Origin: Gossypium raimondii
Lineage: Eukaryota > Streptophyta > Magnoliopsida > Malvales > Malvaceae
Assembly (NCBI RefSeq): GCF_025698545.1
Contig: NC_068565.1
Coordinates: 8,556,001 to 8,620,000, forward strand
Reading direction: 5' to 3'
DNA: 64,000 nucleotides
The position numbers and the translations under genes were made by a program. Shown one piece after another: positions 11,651 to 22,439 of this stretch. The notes under the pieces were generated by a model. That model saw nothing but the letters and a program-made list of their open reading frames with translations, was not told the DNA's origin and did not search any database. How positions within the stretch are numbered: the first letter of the stretch is position 1; each line of letters starts with the position of its first letter.

Positions 11651-13050
11651 GTTGGGGATCAACCCGATTAAGCACCAAACAAATAAAAATAGCGGAAGAA
11701 ATTGAGGAATTGAACACACAAAATTAACGTGGAAAAATCTCTTCAAAGAGGATAAAAAACCACCGGCAAAGATAAAACCTGGGCCCGATCCGACCCACCC
11801 ATATTAATTTTTTTATTAATTTTATATAATTTTTAAATATATATAATACATCAAAATTACTAAAAATATCAAAATAAATATTTTCCAATAAATTGAAAAT
11901 AAATTTTAAAAATATGTATTAACACTAAGATGCAACTTAACAAGCAAATGTCTCTAAAATAATAACAAAATTAACAAATGCCTCTAAAATAATAACAAAA
12001 TTATCAATAAAATAAGTTTTATACAATATCTAAATAATAACAACAAAATAGTAGCAATATAATAGTAAAGTAGTAGCAAAATAGGGAGAAAACAATAAAA
12101 AAATAATATATATTAAAAAACAAAAAAATAGCATATTTTTTTTGTCCTTTAGTGAATTTGGGCCGAACTAGGCCCAAGCCAAAAATGCCTTACCTAAGGT
12201 AAGACCCTTTTTTTTATGGGCCTTATTTTTTGTCCAAACTCATTTTTCGGGCCTATATTTTTGCCCAAATCCTCCCACATTTCGAGCAAGCTGAGTGGCC
12301 CGACCAATGAACAGGTCTATCTTCATCGTCAACCTTAACCTCAACATTATTTAAATCATTCAAAAGAGTAATAAATTGACTAATGTGATCTTTAAGAAGC
12401 TCACATTCGTTCATGCGAAACGTAAATAGACGTTGTTTCAATACTAAAAGGTTAGCTAGAGACTTATTCGCATAAAGAGTTTCTAATCTTTTTCACAAGG
12501 CGAATGAGGTTTTTTCATCAATACCTCCTGCAATACCATATTCGCGAGACACAATTGAATTGCAGATAGAGCATTTTCATCAAGCTCTTACTATTTTGTC
12601 TTATCTAGATTCTCAAGCTTTTTTACCAGTATCGACCTTTTTCAGGCCGGTATGAACTAGAATTGCCATCATTCGAACTTACCACATACTGAAATTTGTG
12701 ACACCATCGAACTTCTCAATGTCAAACCTTGTTGTTTCCATCTTTAAACGTGCTGATCTATAAAAATTGAATTAACTCTGATACCACTTATTGGGGATCA
12801 ACCTAATTAAGCAACGAACAAGTAAAAAATAGCGAAAAAATTGAGAAATTGAACACACAAATTTAATGTGAAAAAACTCCTCCAAAGAGGATAAAACACC
12901 ACGAGTAAATATAATTTTACTATAATGACAAAAGAACGAAGAGTACAAAAGATGGAGATAAAAAACTAAACCCTGAAACCTGAAAACAAAAAACCCTCAA
13001 AACGTAAACACAAAATTCTCTAAAAGTATTATAAATTTTAATATTTAGTG
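11651..13050 (-). mobile_element. Ty1/copia LTR-element remnant
   Basis: Two related LTR-like segments begin with TTGGGGATCAAC at 11651 and about 12790 and stay alike for about 120 bp (GAACACACAAA, CAAAGAGGATAAAA). Directly beside the second is TCTGATACCA (about 12777-12786), the complement of the usual copia primer-binding site for initiator tRNA-Met. The interior carries a short gag-like piece at 12253-12441. It is a short, internally deleted, broken fossil. AT-rich and GGGCC-flanked foreign DNA at about 11778-12250 may be a later insertion. Confidence 0.6.
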
Positions 13051-13337
13051 GGTGTCTTATCTAAGGTTGTAAAAGAGTCTTTTTATACGTTAAATTCGTA
13101 GGTCAAATAACAATAAAATAATTTAGACTAATCAGAGTTCAATTGAAACAAATAAACAGAGTTTAACTGGGAGATTATCTCTTAAATTTGATTGAAATAT
13201 GAGTTATACTCAACAAATCCAAGGAACAATCGTCGAGTCGTGATACAAGGAAGCCCGTGCTGCAACATGGAACAACGAAGTGGCAAAGGCTGAAAATTCA
13301 TTCGACATCGTGATGTGACGAGGAGTTTTCCCACATC

Positions 13338-13342
13338 ACAAT
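13338..13342. repeat. Target-site duplication ACAAT (left copy)
   Basis: ACAAT at 13338-13342 is repeated exactly at 15605-15609, directly flanking the LTR between them. Confidence 0.85.
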
Positions 13343-15604
13343 TGTAATGCCCAATTTATGCCTGGGGCCCAAAACCAAACCTAGCCCACTAACAGCCCAT
13401 TACCCAAATGCAAGCCCAAATCAAAAACCCTACAGCAGCCCTGACCCATTCACAACAAGAAAACAAAAAACCTAACCCTAGGTGCGCCGTACCTAGGGTC
13501 TTCTGTCTTCTGCCACCGTCCCATCACCCCACTTGCCACCGCCTCTGACCAGCGCCTCACCGCCACCAACTCTGTCACCGCCATTGTCACATCAACCACT
13601 TGCACCTGCAAAGATCAAAATAGAAGTGGCAGTTTTTAAAAAATAGAAAAAATGTATGTTTCGGCTATAAGAAGCCATTTCAACTGAATGTAAAAGGGCA
13701 TTTTTTTGAAAATAATAAAAGAAAACGGTTCAAAAAAAGAGCAAAGATTCAAAGGTTGTTTTCTTATTTTTGTTTTTGCTTTGTTTTTTTCCTTGATTTT
13801 TTTATTTCGAAATATTAAATAAAAAAGGAAAAAAGATGTTTTTTTTTACCTTTTCGTTGTTGCCAGAGTGCTCGGGGGGCGGAGGGCTGCATCGGAAGAA
13901 AAAAAAGAGAAATTTTTTGGACTCCCTTGCATTTGTGCATGTGGCCATGGCTTGCACGATGATGACGGCAGCGATTGCTTGATTCTGGTAGGTGGGTGGA
14001 TGGGGAGAGGATATTTTGAGAAGAAAGGATTTTTTTTAAAAATGAAAGTTGAAATGAAATTTTTTGGAAAATTTGACTTAAATAGGCCTCCAAAACGACT
14101 CCATTTTGGGCAGGCCTCTCAGGCACCAAAACGACGCCGTTTTGGCTTGACCCGATTTGACCCGACCCGAAGCTCCTAGGATCCGCGTGTTTTCTGGCGC
14201 ATGGGTTATTTGCGGGCGCGGTCCTCCTGCTTTTGTGACAGTTTACAATTTGGTCCTCAGTTGTTTTTTTCTTTTTAATTTTGCGGTACAATTTTTATTT
14301 TGTTTCACTTTGGTCAATATTGAAGTAGGGCATTCCCTGGGATGGGGATAATTTCCCATCTGGTCCCCGTCTCTTTTTAGCTCGTTCAAATTGGTCCCTT
14401 TCTTTCTTATTTATTTCTGATTTGCCCCCGAATTTTGTTTTAAAATCCAATTTAGCCCCCCTGTTTTATTATTTCAGTTATTTTATTATTAATATTAATA
14501 AATTTGATATTATTATGATTATGATTATTATTATCATTAGTATTATTATTATTATTATATTTCTATCTATATTTACTTATTTAAACTTTAAATATATTTA
14601 TCTTATTATATATTGATATTATTATTTGCTTATTTATATCTTTTTATTTCAAACTTTGTTATATATATATACACACATACATAGATATTTTTATTTTTAT
14701 TTTCATTATTGTTATTATTGTCTTATTTTATATTTATTTATTTATGTGTTCATTATTATTTTGAAAACGTTTTAGTCCTATTTGTTTATTTACTTATTAT
14801 TTTATGTATAATTTATTTTATCTTATTTTTGTTGTTGTTGCTCGTATTATTTATGTTTACATCATCGTGTTCATTTTTGTTTTGTTACGCATAGTAACAC
14901 TGTATTTTATTCCAACTTTTTCATGTTAGATTAATTTTATTCAATGCATAAATTATGATTTTTGAATAAGTAAAATCTCGTGTTTAGATTCGAGAAGGTC
15001 GTACCATAACTTACTGGGTTTCGATTTTCACAATAAATCTAAATACACGAATCTTTTCAAACTCAAGTTTTAAACGATCTCGAAAATTAAGAAAAGATCG
15101 TGTCCTAACTTATTGGGCATGATCCCTTTTCTAAACCCGAGATAATTAAATATATTTTTAAATAAGTAAATTTTTGGCATTCATTCGCGCATCGGAAATT
15201 CAAGACATTGTGTCCTAACTTACTGGATATAATTCTCTTTCTCGAATAACGTGAAATATGCCCTTTTCCCAAAATTTTCAACATTTCAATAAAAGATCGT
15301 ATTTTAAATCTCTTCAAAGTTTTTAATTTTCGACACTAAGACATTAAGTAATCAACTAGGTACCAATTTTGGGCGTATCGAGGGTGCTAATCCTTCCTCA
15401 TGCGTAAACGACTCCCGAACCCGTTTTTCTGAATTTCGTGGACCAAAATCGTTGTTTTAATAAAATCAAATCGTTTATTAAAGACAACCACTTTTCGAGG
15501 TGAGCCGATCACACCTCATCAAAAAGGATTGGTGGCGACTCCCATTTTCGTTTTCATTTTTAAAATCCAAGTCGACCCCGTTTTCACAAAAAATGGTGTC
15601 AACA
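13343..15604. mobile_element. Solo LTR (family A), 2262 bp
   Basis: It begins TGTAATGCCC and ends GGTGTCAACA, with perfect 5-bp direct repeats ACAAT on both sides. No internal domain, primer-binding site or second LTR is present, so it is a solo LTR left by LTR-LTR recombination. Its end half (about 15340-15604) is a close inverted copy of 35702-35960. Its interior holds a GCGCC/GTTTTGG block (about 14095-14150) and very AT-rich DNA (14480-14900). Probably Ty3/gypsy. Age cannot be read from a single LTR; divergence from its sister suggests it is not very recent. Confidence 0.9.
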
Positions 15605-17020
15605 ACAATGACGCAGCGAAGACAAACCAAAATGAAGTTGATTCTTTGGACGACACTTTTGAGATATTTCCTTATTTGGACCCCAAGCATTTATCAAAAT
15701 ATTGCATTAATTAGAATCCAAAAATATATCTAGGTTAAATGGTCACCAAGTCACCGGTAGCATATATAAGTAAGCTTAGGATCACCTGAATGGTGGGCAA
15801 ACTTAGACAGATAATTTTTACTAATCAATTTTTTGTTTTTTTTATTTTTATGTTCGCTTAGTCGAAACTTCTCTATTTCAATGTGAAGACATTTGCAAGC
15901 TGAGATTTCTCCGGAATCATGCTTCAATATATTTATTCATGAGCATTCTCTTATCTCTTCCCTTCCATTCTTTTATTTACCTTTTGTTAATCTAGTCCAT
16001 TAATGTTTATATGTATGATAGATTATTGTGCTTTATTTACATCTTGCATGATTCGGTTTTATTTGTTAAGTAGTTATTTATTTGAAATTGTTTGTTTATT
16101 CAAGAGTACTTAGTATATTAGGGAGTAACGCCCCTGGTAGAATATCTAGATAGGTGACACCGGAAGGGTATTCTGTTGTGTATAACTTGTGCCAAGCAGT
16201 GAGATCGGGAGAGTGAAGATGAGACAGGAAAGATATTCTTAACTAAGGGTGATAAATAACTTAATCGAGAATAATTAACTATTTAATTAAACAATTAAAA
16301 ATTTAATCGATAATAGGCTAGAGGCTCGCAAGGAGAAATCTCCTCTTCCAATCTCTTAAAAAATCATTTGCAGCTCCAACTTTCAAGTAAATTGTCGTCA
16401 ACCGTAAAATCTATTTTTATCCATCTCAATAAAAAAATCTAATATTTTAAAAAATTAATTAAAAAATACCAAAATATTTCAAAACAATAAAAGATTGTTA
16501 AAAATTAAAATAAATTGCGTGTTACGTTATAATACAACCTCACCGAAAATGCATAAAATTTGGGCCAGTTTTACACATGATATTTATATCATACATAGTT
16601 TAACTAAATCACATTTTATCAATCTTAAATTTAGCAATGTTTATCAATAAATAATTTAAACTCATTATTTTTGTTTTTTAAAATAATCTTATTTATTTTT
16701 ATTTCATCAAATTTATAAATATAAACAATTAAATATATATTTTAATATTTATACATAGCATTTTAATTTTCAATTTATCATACATCATATGGTATAAATT
16801 ATATAATATTATAAACTTCGGACCTTAACCTATGTATTAAATGTTTTGTGTCTAAAACAATTTTTCAAATTTAATATTTTTTTCAAATCTTTTCAAATTC
16901 CAGTCAGCTTCCATAAAAGTTGAGGGTTTGAATTTACAAATTAATTGAGACTAAAGCCTGTAATTTAGTTGAAGTACAGGGACGAAGCATAAAAATTTGA
17001 TATTTTGTATTTACGAGATA
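15605..17020. other. Repeat-derived and AT-rich DNA between solo LTR and eIF1 copy 1
   Basis: 15605-15609 is the right target copy of the solo LTR. The DNA on both sides of that LTR (13200-13337 and 15610-16300) looks like older retroelement leader sequence that received it. 16400-17000 is AT-rich with no gene signal. I cannot assign a family. Confidence 0.35.
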
Positions 17021-17084
17021 TTTTGCTTATATGTTTTCTCTCTCAAAACTCAGCGCCAGAGAGCTCAGACTTCGATCATCAATT

Positions 17085-17093
17085 TTAGGGTTT
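17085..17093 (-). promoter_or_regulatory. Telo-box in eIF1 copy 1 leader
   Basis: TTAGGGTTT, the reverse of AAACCCTAA, lies in the transcribed leader. Telo-boxes near the start site are common in plant genes of the translation apparatus. Confidence 0.6.
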
Positions 17094-17152
17094 TTTTTCT
17101 ATTATTTCATAATCAGATTCTTGATTATCCAAAACTCTAATCTTCAGATCAG

Positions 17153-17731
17153 GTTTGTTTTCACCGCTTTTTTACTTTTTATTTTATTTATAATTGCAAT
17201 CGATGATTTGATTGTGTAAATTCTCTTTGATGCTTGTTTTGGGTTTTATGTTTAATCGAAAAAAAAAGTGAAGATTTTCGGCTCCTTTTTCTGAAACTAT
17301 TATCACAACCCTTGTTGGTACTCTTTGGGTATAATATAACTAAGCAATCCCTGCCTTTCTTACCAGAAAAAAAATTATTGATATAATTTAGCATTCCTTT
17401 TTGGTTAAAATTCACTGTTACCCTCTTTAGGTTAGATCAACATAATGGGTGCCCCTTTTGCGAAAAATGTCTATTTTTGTTCGTGGCTTATGCTTGGAGC
17501 TGCAGAAATCTATGTATGAATCTATGGTGCTTTATCTTTGTGTAGGTTTTTGCTTGACAAAGAATGCTAATTTTTTATTTTCATGAAATGTTTGTTTATG
17601 CTTTGATAGTTTGTTTTCCTTTTAGCAGAAAGTAATTTGATAAAATGTTTGATTGAGAGATGTGAAGAGAGATAAAACTTTATAATCTAGTCAAATGAAA
17701 TCACTGATCAACATTTGGCCTTGCAATGTAG
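17153..17731 (+). other. eIF1 copy 1 5'UTR intron
   Basis: The donor is TCAG|GTTTGT at 17153 and the acceptor AATGTAG ends at 17731, 45 nt before the start codon. The copy at 46219 has a leader intron ending at the matching place (46174), so the structure is conserved between paralogues. Confidence 0.7.
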
Positions 17732-17776
17732 GTCTTAGTTTTCTAGTTGTTGGGCTCTTTCGACCAGCTAAGTTTC

Positions 17777-18436
17777 ATGTCTGATCTTGACATCCAGATT
17801 CCTACTGCCTTTGGTAAGCATTTCCCTCTCATACCAAATTGTCTCGGTATCGAAAAATCTAACTAGTACCCATTGTCGTTCTGCTAGATCCGTTTGCTGA
17901 TGCAAATGCTGAAGACTCTGGTGCCGGTGCCAAGGAGTATGTGCATATTCGTATTCAGCAGCGGAATGGTAGGAAAAGCCTGACCACGGTCCAGGGGTTG
18001 AAAAAAGAATTCAGCTATAACAAAATTCTTAAGGACCTCAAGAAAGAGTTTTGTTGCAATGGCACTGTGGTCGAAGACCCTGAATTAGGGCAGGTGTGTG
18101 TCTAACCACCTAAGAAAGTGATCGACTTTGGCTTCCATCTTTGCTCTTGATTGTTAAGTTTATTATACTTGGGTTTTTTGTAGGTTATTCAGCTTCAAGG
18201 CGATCAAAGGAAGAATGTTTCCACCTTCCTTGTTCAGGTCATTGCCGTTACCCTTTCATTTAGATATTCTTAAAACCAGCTAGAGTTTTCCAATTTTGAC
18301 ATAACTATTTTCGTTTCGTTAGTCATGCATGTGCCGAGCTTCGTATTTTCAATTCACCGCATGTTGAATTCTTATTTGCTTTTGTGAACAGGCCGGTATT
18401 GTGAAGAAGGATAACATCAAAATCCACGGCTTTTAA
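17777..18436 (+). CDS. SUI1: Translation initiation factor eIF1 (SUI1), copy 1
   Basis: Four coding exons (17777-17813, 17888-18093, 18184-18237, 18392-18436) encode 113 residues, the usual plant eIF1 length. The order is a flexible N-terminus (MSDLDIQIPTAFDPFADA), then the SUI1 fold with VHIRIQQRNGRKSLTTVQGL, KKEFCCNGTV and VIQLQGDQRKN, ending in KIHGF. eIF1 binds the 40S subunit near the P site and enforces start codon choice in the 43S/48S complex. All introns are GT-AG. Compared with copy 2 (46219-46815) it differs at a few positions (I/V6, E/D, I/V, E/Q, D/E). The leader has a telo-box and an intron. Both copies look intact. Confidence 0.97.
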
Positions 18437-19109
18437 AGTTGCAACGGCTAAATTTTCTTCAAGTCTATCCTATTCTGAAACTCCTATATATGTAATGTTA
18501 TAATATGTTTATAGTGGTGTGATACTGATAAATGCACCCTGTGACTGTGTTTCTTGTTGTGCTTTCAACTCTTTAGCCCTATGTGATGCTGAATGGCGAT
18601 GTTAGCTTTAATTATTTCTATTTCTCACATGGTTGTTGCTACCATCATCTTTAGTAAAAACTATTTGACAGGTTATTCCCTTTCACATCGTATTTTGCCA
18701 GTTTTTTAAGTGGATTGAATTGGTATCGGCATATGAGTAATAGGTTCTTAAAGTTGACCGTGTACCCAATGCTTGGTTACTGGATAAGTTTTTGGTGCAT
18801 TTTTTTTACTTGTTTTTGCTCGAATAACAGTTAAAAGAGGAGTATAAGTCAATCGTAATTAGTTTTATAAGATTTTGTAATTTAAGAATTCCAAACTTTT
18901 GAATCGGATATTGCTAGAATTTCGTTGGAATTTGGACTCACCATACTAGCTTTGCTTTGACTAGTGGTTGAGATCACTCGTGATAGTAGCGAGTCTACTT
19001 TCTATTTTTGGTGGTTCTTGGTTTCCATGATGTTTTGGTGTCGTTTTTTTGGCCTTCTTTATGGGGGCGTGCATGCCGTTGATGGTAAAATTCCCCTTGG
19101 CCCCCGAAT
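18437..19109. other. eIF1 copy 1 3' flank, otherwise empty
   Basis: The first 150-200 bases are likely 3'UTR. Nothing further is recognised up to the hAT target duplication at 19110. Confidence 0.45.
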
Positions 19110-19117
19110 ATCTTGGT

Positions 19118-20342
19118 TAGGGGTGAGCAAAACTCGATTCGACTCGAAAAAATCGAAAAAAAATTCGAATTTCGAGTTAAACGAATCGAGTTATTCGAAT
19201 CAACTCGAATTTTTTTTCGAATTTCGAGTTCGAATCGAGTTGAGTTTTTAAATTCGAATAACTTGAATAATTCGAATAATTCGAATATTAAACTATAATA
19301 TTTTACATTTTTACCCCAAACTCCTAAACCTTTTTACTTTTCCCTTAAAACTTTTACTCCTTCCCACTTTTCCCCCAAAACTTTTACTCCTTCCCACTTT
19401 TCCCCCAAAACTTTTACTCCCCTCCCCTCCCAACCCCCCAATCTACCCAAAATCCATTTCCCACCAAAATTTTACTCTCCCATTTATTTTTCTCAAAATT
19501 TTACTCCCAAAACCCTCAAAACTTTTATTTTCTCCCAAAATTTTACTCCTTCCACTTTTCCCTAAAACTTTTATTCCTTCCCATCCCACCTCCCATCTAC
19601 CCCAAACCCTCCCCCTCCAATTTTTTTTAATATTTTCCTCCAAAATTTTACTCCCCTATTTACTTTCCTCAAACTTTTATTCTCCAAAACTTTTATTTTC
19701 CCCTAAACTTTTACTTCTCACCCTTTACCCTCAAATAAAAATCAAAATTATCCAAAAATTCACTAAACATAAATAGTAATAATTTTATTTATATCTACTA
19801 TTTATATTATTAAATTAAATTTCACATTTTATATTATTTATATTATTTATATTATTGAATTGTTTAGTCATATTGAATATTTATATTAAAATTGAATTAT
19901 TAATTATGCCATAAAATATTCGTGTTAAAATTTTATATTGGTATCAATTTCACATTTTATTTTTAAAATAACTTTTATTAAAAAATCATATTTTTACATT
20001 TAATATATTTTTAATTCCAAAATACATAGTGACAAGAATTTGAAGATAATTGAAACAACTACGCAAGCAAAGAAGCTAACCAATATATAAAAAATTAATA
20101 AATAAATTATGAGGTGATGAAAGTTAATAAAAAATTTAATTAAGGTGGGTGACAGTGGTTACAAGGACCCAAAATTATTTTTTAAAATTTAACTCGAATA
20201 AATATATTCGATTCGATTCGAATTCCATCTCACTCGACTCGATTCGAGAAAACTTCAAATAAAGTTAGGATGATAAAATGAGATTCGAAAACTCGATTAA
20301 CTCGAAAATTTTCGATTCGATTCGATCGAATGCTCAACCCTA
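19118..20342. mobile_element. Non-autonomous hAT-type element, 1225 bp
   Basis: The ends are inverted: TAGGGGTGAGCA at 19118 and TGCTCAACCCTA ending at 20342. They are followed inward by TCGA/TTCGAA-rich DNA on both sides (19130-19290 and 20195-20330). An exact 8-bp direct repeat ATCTTGGT flanks it at 19110-19117 and 20343-20350. Eight-bp duplications and TAGGG-type ends fit hAT. No transposase is present. The middle holds a pyrimidine-rich minisatellite (19330-19740, units CTTTTACTCC and CACTTTTCCCCC, about 30 bp). Confidence 0.88.
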
Positions 20343-20350
20343 ATCTTGGT

Positions 20351-21540
20351 CACTCATTCGCTCTCCTCCTGTTGTATTTTCTCTGAACTTTTCAGGCCTT
20401 ACCGACTGTATTGTTCTATTCTTTAATGGATTGATATGTTAAAATAAATAAATAAATCTATATGTATAGCATTAAAAGGAGAGTCAGGCTTTGATAATTC
20501 GATAGAGATAGATAGTTCTCAGATGTTATCTTACCCTACCTATTCTTGTTCGGTTATGATAAAGTAAATGGGTAATATACCATTTGCTACTTTTGGTTTG
20601 GGTACTTAATTTGAATATTAAAGCCAAATTGAGGTACTTAGATGAGAAAGAAAAAGTCAAGTATCGAAATTAAATTCAAGTATCAAATAATATATTAACC
20701 CTAAAATAAATAAAAACCACAAGCCAGTTTCAATGAAATCAAGTAGCATATGGCTAGCATATGGGGGAGTTCCAGGGTGAGGTCCATAAAAAGAACCAAC
20801 ATATATAAATCGATGTAAAGTGAGTAAACCACTTTTTCCTGCTATGCAAGCATGCTGCAATGGTGGGTCCTCCCCATGCATAGTTTGATGAGTAGTACAC
20901 AACATTCCCATCCAAGGGAATAAAATAATCCTTCCTTTTTGTTATCTTTGGAATTACAAGATTTGGGTGTTGATTTAGAACGTCACAGGGACTGTACTTG
21001 CAACGTTTTTCTAATTACAAATGGCCTGAGATAGACCCCAAACCTCAAACCACAAGTTTAATTAAGTAAATTTGCTTTGAAAATGAAGTTTTTAAAGTGC
21101 TCTTCTAACTTTACAAACAATTCTCAGCTGTAATATCAGTTAAAAACACCATGATTCTGCTACAGAACAGTGCAGATGGATGAGAATAACCTGTTGAGAT
21201 AACTCTGAAAACAACATGATTGAATCGTGGCAAGGTTTCCCAAGTACAAAAACTGATTGGATGCTACTTTTGGCACAATACACAACCTTTTTTTATTTAT
21301 TTAAACCAATGTGTTATGTCTGAAAAATCAACTTTATATCCCTACTAGTATAACATTTCACCTAACATATACCATCACCAAATTCCTTATTCCATTCGCC
21401 AACTAACTTTCCATTTCCCAACTAACATGTAGGAGAATTTTTATTTTATTTTTGCTATATGATCGCATTTGGAACTGTATTTAAATGCCTCTAAAACATC
21501 TCCAAACTCAAATTTCTATTTTGACTCTCTGACTCATAAA
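20351..21540. other. Intergenic upstream of R3-MYB gene
   Basis: Mostly AT-rich. A less AT-rich patch at 20740-20910 includes RY-like CATGCAT and could be regulatory, but nothing proves it. TATTTAAA at about 21478 is a possible TATA box about 70 bp upstream of the MYB ATG. Confidence 0.4.
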
Positions 21541-21550
21541 TATTAAGAAA

Positions 21551-22098
21551 ATGGCTGAATCTGAATATTCTTCGAGTGAAAATGCATCTATGGACTCCGA
21601 CTCCATAGGTAAAATTTCCTTAGCCTTGTTCTTCAAAATCCCATGTTTTCTTTTCCACTACTGTTGAGATTTTCCTTTTTGCATCATTGCTTCTTCTTCT
21701 TCTTCTTCTTCTTTTTTGAATGCTTTTGGTCTATGACAGGATAAAGCTAGTCCTTTTCTTATCTTTTACATTTTGCAGCTATTAAAAGTTTTTTATTTTT
21801 GTAAAGCTTAAGTGAATTTTTCTAAACTCGATTTTACAGAGGATCAAAGTAAACAAGATTTGGAACTTCAATTCTCAGAAGATGAGGAAACACTAGTAAT
21901 CAGGATGTTTAATTTAGTTGGAGAAAGGTACATGTCAACATGAGCAAACTGGGTTTATTTTTTAACATTTTTATGTGAAAAAAAGGAGGTTGAATATGCT
22001 ATTATATCAGGTGGGGTTTGATCGCTGGGAGAATCCCTGGAAGAACAGCCGAGGAGATTGAGAAATATTGGAACACAAGATACTCAACAAGCCAGTGA
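21551..22098 (+). CDS. Single-repeat R3-MYB protein (CPC/TRY/ETC type)
   Basis: Three exons (21551-21608, 21840-21927, 22011-22098) encode 77 residues. After an acidic Ser-rich N-terminus (1-35) comes a lone R3 MYB repeat (about 36-74) with W50 and W69, and [18 protein letters not shown] as recognition helix. The bHLH-contact signature (D/E)Lx2Rx3Lx6Lx3R is present as L38, R41, L45, L52, R56, but T37 replaces the acidic residue. The protein ends right after the repeat, with no activation domain. The family acts in the nucleus as mobile repressors that compete with R2R3-MYBs for GL3/EGL3-type bHLH partners, limiting trichome and promoting root-hair fate. Intron positions match the family. ETC/TCL-like is most likely; a cotton fibre role is only a guess. 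Confidence 0.92.
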
Positions 22099-22439
22099 AA
22101 AAACATTCTGGGAATTTTGCTCAAGTTTGGTGGTAGGCAGCATGATTAATTATGATGTTATTGTTATAACATAGGAATGTTGAATGTAGATGTAAGTTGG
22201 CTGTGTTTCTCGTATCCTATCCATCCCTTCTATTCCAATTTTATTTCCCTCTAGTTTTTATAAGAAATTAGTGAAGGAAAATTATATTTATTTAATTCCA
22301 GATTCTCTAATATCCCATCATCATCTATTCAACAGAAAATTGCAGCAAATTAGTTCTTGTTGTCTAATGCATTTCTTTTTAAAAACGAAAGACAATTCCA
22401 GTACTAATGGCAGAACAAATAATAGCGCTTCCAATATGC
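22099..22439. other. R3-MYB 3' flank
   Basis: Likely 3'UTR followed by AT-rich flank, up to the copia LTR. Confidence 0.4.

Noticed and set aside
14422-14894. Small hydrophobic membrane protein frames
   Set aside because: Ile/Leu/Tyr-rich translations of AT-rich LTR DNA, not genes.
20657-20911. 84-codon frame with a hydrophobic tail, or a miRNA precursor
   Set aside because: No homology that I recognise, and no long fold with a known miRNA sequence was found in the patch.
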